Source: Puffinus mauretanicus
Lineage: Eukaryota; Chordata; Aves; Procellariiformes; Procellariidae
Direction of reading: 5' to 3'
Length of the DNA stretch: 64,000 nucleotides
Assembly (NCBI GenBank): GCA_023333565.1
Contig: JAJKFH010003762.1
Location: forward strand, 2,108,001-2,172,000
Shown here: one piece after another, positions 46,359-60,000 of the stretch
Layout: each line of letters opens with the position of its first letter
How positions within the stretch are numbered: position 1 is the stretch's first letter
Position numbers and translations under genes: made by a program
Notes under the pieces: model-generated
Told to the model about the DNA's origin: nothing
What the model saw: the letters and a program-made list of their open reading frames with translations, nothing else
The model's database searches: none

Positions 46359-46425
46359 CACACAAACACACACACACTCACACACTTACACACAATAGAG
46401 GCTATGCAAAAAAAAAAAAAAAAAA
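46359..46425 (+). repeat. CA microsatellite followed by poly-A
   Basis: An interrupted (CA)n run at 46359-46395, then unique bases, then an 18-base A-run ending at 46425. Confidence 0.8.
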
Positions 46426-49400
46426 GCAAAAGATGTCACCTTTTGAAATTGTTTTTACATTCTGAGTTGTAAAATTTCTTTCCTGATTGCTCTTAATTTT
46501 AGAAATACACATTCTTTAAGAATACATTCTTAAAATGCAGCATCTTTAAAAATGACTGTGAATGGACACGCTTGGTGCCTTGAGACATAACTCGCCCAAG
46601 TTTCTTGTACTTAAGTCCCTTACGCAAAGATGCCCACAAACCTTTCCTACTGGCCCTTCCTCACGGAGAAGGGGCATTGCCGCGGTGGAGGCCCAGCGAG
46701 GATGCCCTTGCTGATTGATGCAGCTCACCCACGATGGCAGGGGTGGCTGCCTGCTCCCCGTTACCCTCCCACCTGATTGCAATTTAAGCTCTTTGTTTCA
46801 GCTTCCATCGATAGGCAGACCCAAGGTGGATGTCAGCAGCGGGCTGGGGGTGGTGGATGGGCGACGCGTCCGGTCTCGGTCTCTCTACCCAGTTCACCCC
46901 TGTCTGCTCAGGAAGGCTGGGGAAACACCTCCCATGGGCGGTCTTGTTTGGAGAGGAGTGACGGCTGACATAGCCCAGGCTGCGCGACTGCTGCGGGCCC
47001 TGCTGAAGACACCGTTCAAACCCAGTGCTGGGGCTTGTGGCAACACCTGAGCTACAAGCAGAGTATCACCATCCTCCCAGTATAGTCAAGGAGATGGGAT
47101 CCTGGGAGGTCCTCCAGTGCAGCCCCCCCAGACTAGCGTCGCAGGTCAGCACCTCCTGGCTGTGCCTACACCAGGAAACGAAGCAGGACGGGGGCACCAG
47201 CCTGGCCACAGATGGCTCTGCCTCCACCGTGCTGGCCAGAGCTAATAAACACCCTCCCAGGCAATGCTTGGCCATGGGCTGGGGACAGTGTCTGCTCCAA
47301 ACAGGCAGTTCGGTTGTGCCCGCACAGTTTTGGGGAGGGAGGGGAAGAGAGGAGGGGAATTAGCAGTCACGCTGTGCCGCTTGGCCCCAGGGCTGGAGAA
47401 CGGTTCCCAGCTGGTTCTGCAGACTGGCAGGGATGCAGCCACCAGAGACCACCCACCACTTACCTAAAGCTTTTTCTCTCCCATAAAGCCTCTTCCCCGC
47501 TGGGGAGGTTGGGCTGTGTTTGGCTTGAATATGAAAGCCAACGCCTCTCCCCTCAACCTACTGAGCCGCTTTGTCCCCCTGAATTAGCCAGCATTACTTT
47601 TAACTCATTGAATAGTCTGGGTTAGAGCCAGCCGGCTGATGGGCTCTTGCCCAGATGCAGGTTTGCGAGTCAATGGCACCAAGACTCGGTGAGGTCTGGA
47701 CCTTGCCAAGGACCTTATTGCTCGTCCTTTGGACGAGCCCAGAGCAGCCCTGTGTGCCCCGGCACGTGGGCCGATGAGCGGAGACGGGGCAAGGCACGGG
47801 CTGGAGCCAAGCGGCCGCTCTCCCGGGCAGCCCGTGGGGATGGTGTACCAGGCAGGCCCGGGAAGATGGGGAGAGGGTTTTACTTTTTTAGACAGCTGTT
47901 AAAATGTTTTCATTTAATCAGCGACGGTATGTACGCCTCAGTTGAACAGCTGGCATCCGAGCTGATACGCAGGGATGTGTAATTTTGATTCCTACCTTTC
48001 TGTTTCAAAGCTGTCTCGTTTTGAGCACTTTGATCCAAAGACGAAACTTATTGTGGCATATTTATGTATATGACATTTTCGTTCGCGCCTTTATTTATTT
48101 ATTTTTGCAAAACACATCACTTATAAGGTTTCTAGCACCAAGGCGGTGGTGCTCTGTGAAGGAAAACACACGGTCCAAACTCCAGCGCTTGCGTGTGCTG
48201 CAGTAGTCCCACTTTACACACGTCGCAGGCTCGAATTGCAAGAGCAGTGGCAATGCGTGGAAAAGAGCATGCAGAAAGGGGAAAACCATGCTGGGGGTGA
48301 GTGTATTTAACACTGCGTCCCAATAGACTGGCTGTTTTTTTTTTTTAAAAAGGATTTTTTTTTCTGGAGTTTTACAATTCTTTCTGGGTCTTTGTGGCAA
48401 TTCAGTGCTTTTGCCCTCCCGCTGGTAATATCAGAGTGCCTCATGGTATTTAGCATCCTGATCCCCACAACATCCCCAAGAGGCAGGGATGTGCTGCTAC
48501 CCCACCTTACACCAGAGAAAAACAGAGAAGTTTGGGATGGATGAGGAACTGTAAAGAAGTTTCGCAAGTCCTAGGAGCGCGCTGAGACCGGGGGACCAAC
48601 CCTGCCCCATCTGACAGCATCTCCAAAAAGCTGAACCAGTGACATCCTTGAATATCTTACTCCCAGGACACTGGGAGCGTGACATGCCCAACGAAACACC
48701 CATTCACCTCAAACTACAGCAAGAAGTGGTTTATTTCCCCAGCAGCAGCACAGCCGTCGTTTTTAAAGCTTGGCCTCCGGGCTACCACAGTGGGCAGGCA
48801 GAGCGGCAGTGGAATATCAAAAGCCGACTTCCCTCGGATTTGGGTCTTTTGGTTGGGTTCTCTGGTGTCAAATAAGGCACAAACTCCGACTGATGCTTTT
48901 TCTGAGGATGGAGCATTAATAAAACCTCTTGCCTGGGGCAGGCTTTCTGGTACATGTGTGATTTTCTGCCTTTTCCCTTGTGTGGGACACACATGGGGTC
49001 TGTCCCCTCTGTCAGCTGCTTCGCTGCGCAAAACCTGCGGGGATATATTCACAGTTAAGCCCTTTCCCTATCTGTTCCATTGGTTTGAAGTGGGCTTAAA
49101 ACAGTTTTAGAACCAGTTTGAGGCCGGGGGAGGCACAGAGAAAGGTACAAACAGACAGGGACAGCCGTGCGGAGCGTGGTCCCCCAGGCTTTCCTGACAA
49201 AGCCGGGCTCCCAGCTGTGACTGAGCCACCTGAAGAAGAGACGCTGCTCGGGTGAACATTTCAACACACGGGGTACCTCCTTCACCCTTTCCTGCTCCCC
49301 AGACCGCTTCTGTTGCAACGGTCCTCAGCCTCCCAAGGCAGCAGCAGCCCGAATGCAGCTCTGCTGTCTGAGGCCGGCTTTAATTAAGGGGGTCCTCCTG

Positions 49401-50501
49401 CACACGGACCCGCGCGAACACAAACAGCCCCATTTTCCACGTGGAAACGGACGCTTCATTTCTGCAGTAACGTTTCAAACATCCTTACCAATAGTTTTAG
49501 AAGATCTTGGACTTCACATTGAGAGAGCTCTGACTGATGTTAAGATTTAACTGAGAAAACTCAAAAGGTTAAATTGAAAAAAAGTTACTCCTTTAAAAGC
49601 AACAGAGGCATTGCCAGGGCTATTCAGTTCTTTAGAAAAGACTTTTTAATTCATACACCTCCAAACCCTGAATCCCTGGGAAGGAAGCGCTGACACCAAC
49701 CCTGCCTTCACCCCTCCAGATCCCTTCCTTCCCTCCTTTGCCCTTCCAAATACGCCTACGGATGTTTGTGAGCGAGTTTTCTCGCCCAGAGGAAATCAGC
49801 AGCTGACCTGGCTGCTGGTGCCGGGCTGCTCCGTTAGGTTTTGTGCCAGATCTCACCCCGTGCGATCTCAGCTGGGTGTATGTTTGAGCAGGACAATCTT
49901 TAAACTGTCCTCGGTCGAGTAAAGAAAAAACAGAAGCCGTTTACCATGTAATGGCACCCTGCACAGCTGAAGGAGGAAAAGCACCTGCAAGTACAAGAAA
50001 AAGGACCAATATAACAATTGATGTGGTTCATTTTCGGTCCAGGCTTTCTAGGAAGAAGATGCTGCTCCACCTTTCCTCTCATTTCAAAATTACAAGCCTA
50101 TCCTTGATCCGGGAAAGCCCCATGCTCAGATTAAGGCCAAATACAATGGACCAACGTCTCAGAACACGTGTAGTTCTTTTTTTTGAGATATCTGTAGGCA
50201 TTTTTGGCTGGCATTTCATCACACCTCAGTCTTCTTTCTACTGAGGCAGAATCACTGTCATACACCGTAAAACAACGTTGCTACCTTACACTCTCAGCAG
50301 TAAGCTGTAACTAAAATGTGCACATGCAGCCCCATCTTTTTTGTGTCAAATATCTCTGCAACGCCAGCTGTATAACAGTGTCACCTGTGTTAGTCTTTGG
50401 ATTGCCCCGCTGCCACCCCCCGGTTAGAAGTACTCCGCTTTTCTGAAGCTGAAAATACTGCTGGAGTACAAAACTACCAGAAGAATATCAATTGCAATTA
50501 C

Positions 50502-50506
50502 AAATC
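50502..50506. repeat. Left target-site duplication of the solo LTR
   Basis: AAATC immediately precedes the LTR's TG and is repeated exactly after its CA at 51081-51085. Confidence 0.85.
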
Positions 50507-51080
50507 TGTCCTGGTTTCGGCTGGGATGGAGTTGATTTTCTTCCTATTAACTGGTATAGTGCTGTGTTTTGGATGTAGTATGAGAATAATGTTGATAACA
50601 CACTGATGTTTTAGTTGTTGCTAAGTAATGTTTACCCTAGTCAAGGACTTTTCATCTTCCCATGCCCTGCCAGGTGCACGGGGGGCTGGGAGGGAGCGTG
50701 GCGGGGACGGCTGGCCCAGCTGGCCAATTGGCTATTCCATACCATATGACATCATGCTCAGCATATAAGGCTGGGCGAAGAAGAAGAAGGGGGGGACGTT
50801 CGGAGTGATGGTGTTTGTCTTCCCAAGTCACCGTTATGCGTGGTGGAGCCCTGCTTTCCTGGCGATGGCTGAACACCTGCCTGCCGATGGGAAGCAGTGA
50901 ATGAATCCCTTGTTTTGCTTTGCTTGCGTGCACGGCTTTTGCTTTCCCTATTGAACTGTCTTTATCTCAACCCATGACTTTTCTCACTTTTACCCTTCTG
51001 ATTCTCTCCCCCATCCCACCCAGGGAGGTGAGCGAGCGGCTGCGTGGTGCTCAGTGGCCAGCTGGGGTTAAACCACGACA
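50507..51080 (+). mobile_element. Solo LTR of an avian ERVL-type retrovirus
   Basis: A 574-bp element begins TGTCCTGGTTTCGG and ends AAACCACGACA, which I recognise as an LTR family abundant in neoavian, especially passerine, genomes. It is flanked by the perfect 5-bp duplication AAATC (50502-50506 and 51081-51085); 5-bp duplications are usual for ERVL-class insertions. Plus-strand promoter elements are intact by eye: a CCAAT box (50724-50728), a CRE-like TGACATCA (50747-50754) and CATATAAG as TATA box (50762-50769). There is no internal retroviral coding sequence, so it is the product of recombination between two LTRs. Family naming needs a repeat-library comparison. Confidence 0.9.
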
Positions 51081-51085
51081 AAATC
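51081..51085. repeat. Right target-site duplication of the solo LTR
   Basis: An exact copy of the AAATC found before the LTR. An undamaged pair suggests a fairly recent insertion or chance preservation. Confidence 0.85.
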
Positions 51086-54000
51086 TAAGCTAAATACGCA
51101 GGATTGTGGCCTTTTCAATAGTACATTTCTGTGGCAAGTTTTTCCATTGTGGATCGTTCAGTCATGTTGGGACAATTTGTTAAATAATATAGAGGCACTT
51201 CATCATGGAACAACATTTGAGGTGATTTACAGTGCGGTCTTTTAGCAGCACACCTGTAAATTGCTATAAATAATGCTAACCCCTATTAAGGAGACATCAG
51301 GGTGCTTCCAGGCTGAGAGAATTAATGGGGAGGCAGTTGTGGATGATACTGGGTAAAAGCACTGACCGGTTTACAACTGGTCGGGTTGCTCTGATATACA
51401 GATCCGCTGGCGCGCCCCACAGCCAGGCCTGAAGGTTAGGGTCTGAGTTTCTGAGGGGCAGAATTTGGGGGGCATTTAGCAGCAGGCTGGTGTACAGAGA
51501 TCAGCGACATTCTGGGATTAAGTACCTTTGTTTTTCTCGAGGGCGTAACATAGCTTTTACAAATCAGTTGTTTGCAGCAAAGTTTAATTAGAAATAGCTC
51601 GTTATCTTTACTTCTCACCTGTATCAACTCTTCATTCGTCAGGCATCTACGGTTAACAATGCAGGAAGGCTACGAAGCAAAGCAGACAGGCCAAAATCCC
51701 AGGCTACAGTAATAGAGAGCAAATCCTCCTCTCTCAAAGGTTGCTGACACCTGAAAACTGGGGAAAACAGCTGTGAAGTCAAGAATAAACACAGATAAAC
51801 AGAACTTACCCACTTTTCGTATGCACAGAGCCAAGGAGTTTACTCACTTCTCAGCAGTACAGAACTGTTTCATTTTTTCTAGGAATGTAAACAACCACAC
51901 GATCGTTTTGGAGGCGTGACTTACCTTTGGTTAGTAAGTGCTTTCAGACGATCAGAGAAAAAAGACGGTGGTTCCTCGTAAAGAAGAAACTGCACACGCC
52001 AACTTTTTGGCAGGTGATGTGAGGGGTGGGTGAAGGAGCTTCTGCAGAACCCAGTGTTAATCAAAATTGTGAAGACAGAGGGGAGACTTTGAATGAAGGG
52101 GAAACAAATGAGTACAAGGAGAAGTGGGGAAGAAAGTGCAAATGGGAAAGGAATACAGCAGGCACAAAAATCTCTGTTTTACTGTAATTTGTGTTTGGGT
52201 CTCAACCCAAAGCCTTTCTGCTGGGGGATGAGATTCTGGCTTAGTTCTGGGGTGAATACCCATCTACCTGATCAACCGATTTTTTTTTTTTTTTTTTGAT
52301 GCTGCAATGCTGCATGTGGAAAAAGGTGAGGAAAAGAGGATCAAGCTCCTAACCAAGGAACCAGTCATAGCAAAACAGACAAAATCATGGAAAGTACTTT
52401 CCCCCAAATGGGTGATCGTTATGCAGGGATGCAAAAGAACAGCTAAAGATGGCAGGACCACTTTAAACTATGAAATAAACTTTTTCAGCTCATAGAACCA
52501 TTATGAACACTTGTGTTTCAAAGGTGTTGAAGGTCATTTACAGGTAGAAATTCAAAAGGGCTGAGTGCAACCATCAGGAAGCAAGGTGTGAAGCCACATA
52601 ATTCAGGGCTACCACGTGCAGATTTTTCCTTCAGCTTGCAATATCTATGGAGGCTTCAAAGCCTTTGCTTCAGAAGTCAAGTGATGACCTGAGAATTGCA
52701 GCTTCCATTGCAGGAAAGCTGTTGCGGGAAAGAGCTTTAGCATATACCCTGAACAAACTTCAAAGGCTCAGAAACCAGAGGAAAAAGTAAAAGGACTTCA
52801 GCCTGTCTTCACTGAACACAGCTCTCCGAAGGACTTCTTGACCTATACAATGATTTGAGACAACACATGTGATGACCATATTTAAAGCAGACTATGTACG
52901 TGCTCTGGTCTCAGAGAAGATGAGAGAAAGCCTAAAGTATTACATGAAACTTTTTGTCCGTACATACAGCTCTGTGGAGCCACTGTAGCATTACAAAAGG
53001 CAGAGGAAAGCTTTGCTGTGTTGTGGAGGCTGAATTCGTGCAGCACGCGGCACCCTTGCGGCCGGCGATGCCCCCCCCCCCGCGGGGTGTAGCTGTTACT
53101 CACCAGATGTGGCCACCTCCAGGCAGCTGCGTGCTGGGCCAAATGCTCTGAACTACGCCTGGGATTTGGCTGAACCGAACTGGCTCTATTTTAGAGGTGT
53201 GAAAGCCTCTTTCTGGCTCACTTCTTCGATACCACGACAGGCTCATCATGTGCAGCCAGGAGCCTGGCCTTGGTTTCACATGCTCTTTCAGCTAATGAAG
53301 ACCACTATATATTTCCAGCATTTTTTTCCTTTGAAAAAAATAGTTAACTCCACTCTCACTCGCAGTCCTGAAGATATTTCACTCATGTCTGATATTAAGA
53401 AACGTACAACAGGGACTGCAGAAATGAATCACACCATCTGATGGTGAGATTAAACCCAGCAGCTTTCAAGGGAAAATGCATTGTCTCACTGACGGAAATA
53501 CCGCAGCTCCCTACAGTGGGATGTGGGATCTGGGAGAAACAGAGGGGGTGACTAAGGCAAGCATACTTTTTGCAAATATATTAGTTTAGGTTTTTTATTC
53601 TTTTACTTTGCTCACTTTCACAGCCTGTTTTTTGTTTACTTTGCATAAACTACCAAGTTTTCTGGCACAGATGGTCTCAGAAAGTAATTTTCTAGGCAGG
53701 TTCCTCTATCCTCCATTTTTCTAATCAGGATGAAGGAGGAAAAAAACCTAGAATATGACTTATACAAGTGACCGCAACCAGCAACGCTGATTGAACATCA
53801 CCTGCTCCGAGGCGATTTGGCGTGTGTGCATGCGCACGGCTTGTGCCAGCACAGCACTCCCGGTCCCTGACTACTGTGCCAGTGGTACACACAAGTTATC
53901 TCAAAGATGGTTCCTAGTCCTAACATCTTACAGTCTAACTGGCTCCTACTGCGCTTAAAATATTCGTACTGATCCTGGACATCTTTCCTGCCCCTGCCAG

Positions 54001-57000
54001 AGTCACTTCTGCTGACCTGCACGTTTGTGTTTCAGGAGATTGAGCCGGCTTGGTCCAGGCTGGTTTCACCCAAGGGTTATCAACTCGAGCTAACGAGAAC
54101 TCCCCTACAGGCATGTCAGTAAGACTTGTTCGTGGTGTTCCCCTTTAGTTATACAGAGTACGCAGTGCCGACACGGATTGTATTGCTTTTGTAGAGCCCC
54201 AAGCTCCAGTGACATGGTAGGTACACAGCCCCTTGGCTGACCTACAGCCATCGTTTCTTAAAAAAAGCAGTTGCCACATAAGGGAGCTGCTGACGGCTGT
54301 TAGAGCCTCTGTACAGCCAGCACAAGGACAGCCACATTTTACAAGCCTGCGTGGGTGTCCACCCACCGCTGGCTCTGTGCACATGATCGACGCTGTTGTT
54401 GCTGGCGAGGCCCTCCCTGCCCCCCCGTGAGCAGGGTACGCTAGCGCTGGATTTCAGCGTGACAGGAAGAATTCAAAGCGCCATAAATCCTCGCCCCTTT
54501 CTGCTTAACTGTCCCCATCTCAAGCAGTTGTTTAGCCATTTCTGCCAAATGCACTGCAAAATGTGAATGCGTCGGTGATATTGCTCTCCCAGAACAGAGG
54601 TTTGTAGAGGAGAAGTAAAAGCAAAGGCTCTAATTCATCAAAATATTCTAATATCACAGAGCTCCTCTGAGAGTATCAGGCAGGGCTCAGCAGACATGAA
54701 AGCTCATTGCAATTCAGGATGTAAAAGTTAAAGGGGCTGTTGAGAGAGAGCGGGGCCTGGAGACAAAAGCCAGGTAATCCTGAACTTCCCTTATCATAAA
54801 TAAATTTTGTTTTAATCTGTACTGTGAGGCCTAGCATGAGCACGGCCTGCCCAGAAAGCAATGCCGGGGAAACTGATTTCCTGGTACTCATGTGGAAAGG
54901 GAGAATGTCTAATTTATTCAGCCAACTGATGCTGAGGAGCCGGCAGGCAGACAACTCTCATGAAAGAAAACAGGAGAAAATAACAGTGACCACCATGCTT
55001 CAGTGAGGGCTCTTTGAAGACGTTTTTAGAGGCACCGCTGTGGTCAAGTCCAGATTCAAGCCACTTCAGTTACAAATGGTGCACTTATGGCCCGATGGGG
55101 CAATGTTTTCTGAAACAGTCCAGGAGGACCAGGGAGCAATGTTGCCAAGGATAGAATAGCTCAGTGTGGGAGGCAGCAACCTTTCAGAGGTGATATACCT
55201 CTGTATATGGGTATGTATGTCCCAAATTGGGGGCTAAATGTGCCAGTTACAAAAGCTGGTGTTGAAGGAAGCTGCCTCCCAGAGACAAGGCTTACCTCTC
55301 ATCAGTCTGTCTGGGGTAGGAGATCTCACTCCCAGCTGGGTTCAGAGCTGAGCGGCAACCAGGAGCTATTGCTGCTCCCAGCCGCTCCTCCTAGGACGCT
55401 CAAGTTCCCAGCCCCTGAAAATCTGCTGTCCACCGGTTTTCTGTCTACCCATACTGCAGGTGGCCAAGCTGCAGAGCTGAGCTGGAGGGTGGGTAGCTGC
55501 TGGGACAACTTGAGACCCCCCACCACCCGCCCGTGATCCTACAAAGAGCTGAGCAATTCTTCTGGGGCTGCACACCCTCAGCTCCCAGAGACTTCAGGTA
55601 GGGCATCGCCAGCGCTTCGGATCTCACCCAGGTTAGTTGTGCTTGAAAGCTGCTCTTGTTGCAAAGTTGTCTGCCTTTCATGTGGTAATGAAACAAACTT
55701 CATTGTTAACCTCGGTGAAACAACCCTACTCATTCAGCAGGGATGGGGACAGGGGATTTTAGTTACTAAATTGCTTTCTCACCCATTGAGATAAATTCCT
55801 CCAAGCCAGCATTGCAGCAAGTGGCTATGAACCTGGGACTCACTTTGTCCATCCCACAGATGAGCTACGATTAAACAGCAGGCTTTCAATTAAAGGCACA
55901 CTCGCACCTTTTTCTCTTTCTCCTCTGCTAAATGGGCTTGAGAGCTCACTTGACCAACAGCCATTCTGGCCTTTTGTTCTGTAGTTTTAAAAACTAAACC
56001 TTAAATGTTTAGAAAGAGAAGTTTATCTCCTAAGGTTAAACTCCTGGCAATGTGCTTTACCATCATCGCTGCTGGGCTCCCTCATGCTCAGCACCACTCC
56101 TCAGTGGTATGCCCGTGTCAAAAGACGACTCGCACATGGAATTATTCATTAACATGTTTATTTGTTTATCTTCAAAGACAGCACATACATTCTATCTACT
56201 TGTAAGTGTAAGTGTGGCAAATATAGAGATACTATGAAGTTATGCTGTCAAACAAGACACAGTTTTGAAAAAAAAGTTCATCCTCATTCTCTTTTTTGTA
56301 GGAGCTGTCTTCAGCAATACCTGACTGAATCTCAGGACAAAGTCCTTGATGTACACCTCTTCTGAAGGCTGATGAGTTCTCACCTCGTGTAATAGCTGAA
56401 TCTCACATAACTACTTAAGACTTTGACCTATTTCTTGCATTTTTACATGTATATTATTGTTTCTTCCAGTTACATTCTACTTTTTCCTAGCAGGAAACTA
56501 AAGTGTGGCTTTAGTAATACCTATCATCAATCTTATTTATTCCATCTATTTCTAGGTAATTATATATAGTGTATTTCTTAGTCTATATTTGGATGGCCTA
56601 TTTAGAGATGAATGGATTCCTTCCAGAATGGCAATGACCTTTCTGTGACTCAAACATTAATTTTCTAAATGGCTTCACAGGTGAAATACCTTATATATCA
56701 TCATAATTAACAAGATATACCCTATTAATGGTTAGAAAACATGCTTTTCATAATTATAAACAGAATCCTTTCTGAGATAAAACCTTCCCCTTTGCTATTA
56801 ATTGTTAGTCAATACCATCTAATACATCCACAGTGAAACCCTATTCAAAAAGCAGTCTTAATTGCCAGTCTCGCATACCCTAGGCACCCACAAGACGCAG
56901 GTTTTAGAGACATCAATATTACACTTCAGAACTATTCAGAGATTCATCTGCTATAATATGTTTGACAAGTCTTTGTTTTGAAACAGACTACTGGCATTAT

Positions 57001-60000
57001 AGGCTAAATTGATTTACCTGCTTTCCTAACTTCATTAAAGTCAACTATGCCTATAATTTCTCAGAGCACAGGAAAACTTGCAACGGCAATTCATACCCTC
57101 TCATGAGTCCTCCTTTCTGGTTGCAAAGTCTTAAGGGTCAGGGGATTAGAGGCTTTCTGGAAGAACTTGGAGGAAGGATTGCAATGATAATGAACCAGGC
57201 AGAGTGGAGAATAATTCTGTTCCATATGAGGAACTCCTTAAAGAAATTAGAGCATCTCTCATGTAAAGAGACAAAGGACAAAAGTTCCATTATACTAATT
57301 TGAGCTCTGATCTCAGCAGGTCTCATGAGCAGGACTATGTCTGACAAGAGATCACCAAAGAAAAGTGATATTGGAAGAAGCATTGGTAATTCAGAAAGTG
57401 GTGATTTTTCTTCTAAAGAAACACTGAGTTGATACTGCAGCCAAGTATCAGTGAGCGCTGTGCTTTCCGCTGGGTCACGCGAGGCGTTACGCTGAGGCGT
57501 GCCCGTGACCCACGGAGCTCTGCCTGCTTCTAACAGCTGAGAGGTTTATTCCAGAATCCTGTCCAAAGTATAACGTACGGAACAACATTCTGCCTAACCT
57601 CCTCGTGCCATTAATTTGAAGGGGAAAGCAGAGCCTTCGTCTTCCCGCTGAAAAAGTCTGCAAGGAGCAGAACAACGCCTGCATTCTGCCAGACAGATAG
57701 TTATTCGTCAGACAAATCGTTACTGGGATGGGAGGCAGGTACATTTAGCTCAATAAACATAATTTTCTCCCAAAGCTTCCTGACTCTGAAGAACACAACT
57801 TGCATTTGCATTATTATAGGATGATAAAAGTCCCCTTATTTTTATTAAAAGCTTTATGACTAAAAAGTATCGTTAAAAAGTACGGGAGAGCTAAATGCTC
57901 TAGAGGATTAATTTGTAGCCATTTTTTCACAAGCATACAAAAGCTATGGCTTAGTAACGAGTGCAGGCTGGCAAAAAATAGCCATGATCATGGATGCTAT
58001 TTAATATAACTGCATAATAACTTTTGGGACACATACACAGAATGTTCAGTTACTGCAGAAATGTATGTGAGGTTCAAAATCCTTAAGAATTTAGAAACTT
58101 GCCCTTGAAAAATGGATAATCATCTTTTCTAGAATGTCTGCTTGGTTTACGTTATTTTATATTTTTTTTTACTATGAAAGATAAATTCAAATATGCCATT
58201 TCTTTTGACAATATTCTGATAAATGAATTCCAAATATCTAGAAATAGCAACCTCTTACAAGCAGTCCTGCTATACTTATCAAGATTAGAAGAGTTCGCAG
58301 ATTAATGCGATTTTCAAATATTATTTGCAAAATTGTGCTGTTTTTATAATGTTTTTCGTATTTCATATCAATAGTATTAAAATATAAGGGGTAAACTGGA
58401 AACTGTTATTTTTTATATTTAATTCATGCTCCTGTTTCTCTTCCTGGTTTTCATAAAATGTTTACCTCTTTTTAACACTCAGTAAAGAGATTTGTATGCT
58501 TATGTGTGTGCATAATTGCATACACATGCAAGGTAGGAACATTCCTATACAACTTTTCAGCCTTATAAAAACATTCTAAATTAAGATAGTTGTAGTAAGC
58601 TTGGTATTCAGACAATAAAGAACTCTAAGTAAAATAATAAAATTATTAAGGTATTTGTATTTACATTGCATATACACAGCATCTTGATCAAAAATGGTCT
58701 AATAAGAGCTAGTTAATGATACATTTTTACCATTCCTTAACAGGGAGAAATCCTATTGTCACATGTCAACCAGTTACTCAAATTGCAATCCTGAAGAAAA
58801 CCAGTGAATTGAGTTATTACTATGGCAAAAGCTATTGCTTGCTCAAAGACTGTCATAAAAACTGATTACAGGTCTAATGGACCTTGCTTCAAACTCTGAA
58901 TCTGGAAACCTCCGTTTAAAGAAAGGAATGATCGACCTTTGGGATTCATAAAGCTTTGTTTATGTAGTTTGAAAGAACAGGTTTTCTAATACATGAAATT
59001 ATGAAAGCTTGCAAACAAAATTCAGAAGTTCCAAATCCTGCTTTTATGTATATTTTGCAAAGTGATAACCGCCATCTTCTGTCGTCTATCTCTTCTTCGG
59101 GCCAACAGTGATGGTAGCTGGAAAATGCCCTCTGAGGACTGTGAAGACCACAGGAGTCAGACTGCTGTGGGTCATCTGGGGAACCCACTGTCAAGAATTT
59201 CGTCAGCTCAAAATGGGAGACAATTCTCCACAAACACTCCAAAATCAGTGCTTCAGATTATTTATCAAAAAGAATCTAGGCAGAATTTTAGTTTACCTGA
59301 TTGTGTGAATGAACACAGGCTTTGCTAAAAGGGGAATATCGGGTTCAATTTTGAAAATGTGGCATACAGATATTCTACCAGATGCACTTTCATTGTTAGA
59401 TATAGTTGTTTTAGCTATGCCTATAGATTGATGTTGCACTTGAGACAGTCAATAGCATTTCAAATGCTTTGATTGTACAGGCTTTCAACAGTTTCATGAG
59501 TGTGCTCAACCAGATTTTAAACAAACTTAGTTGTGTTTTGGGTCCGACCTGTGTTATAGATTAGATCAAAATTGCACCATAGTGTGCCACCTGGGCTGGA
59601 TCTATTCTATTCAAGTTACAGTTGAGCCGCAACTGTTAAGCACAGATGCTAAAATCACTGATAGCCCTATGAATAAGGCATCAAGCTTGTAGTTTATTTT
59701 TTCTGAAAGGGACAATAATCTGGGATCTAAAGAAAACTCTCCAGACACATTTAGAACCTGATCTTACAAGGTATTGAGCATCTTGGATTCCCATTCAGTA
59801 GGCATAAAGGATGTTTAATATCTTAACAGGAGGATCTTGACACTTCGGAAGACAATAAGCATTAGAGGCACAAAGTGCAAACTTTCTATTCTATATTACT
59901 CTTTTTCTTTTGTATTTATTTCAATGACACCGGCTATTTTTAATAAAAACCATGTAATACATGTTGAAGCCACACTTCAGTCATAAAAGAACTTTGAGCT

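Larger units (their letters stand above)
45011..50501. other. Intergenic region, no gene recognised
   Basis: Mixed-composition sequence with no recognisable coding exon. It contains a 15-bp tandem repeat (46221-46260), a CA-rich microsatellite with poly-A (46359-46425), and a block at about 47880-48075 with paired CAGCTG E-boxes and otherwise unusual unique sequence. Open frames up to 188 codons occur near 44987-45553 but resemble nothing known. Confidence 0.5.
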
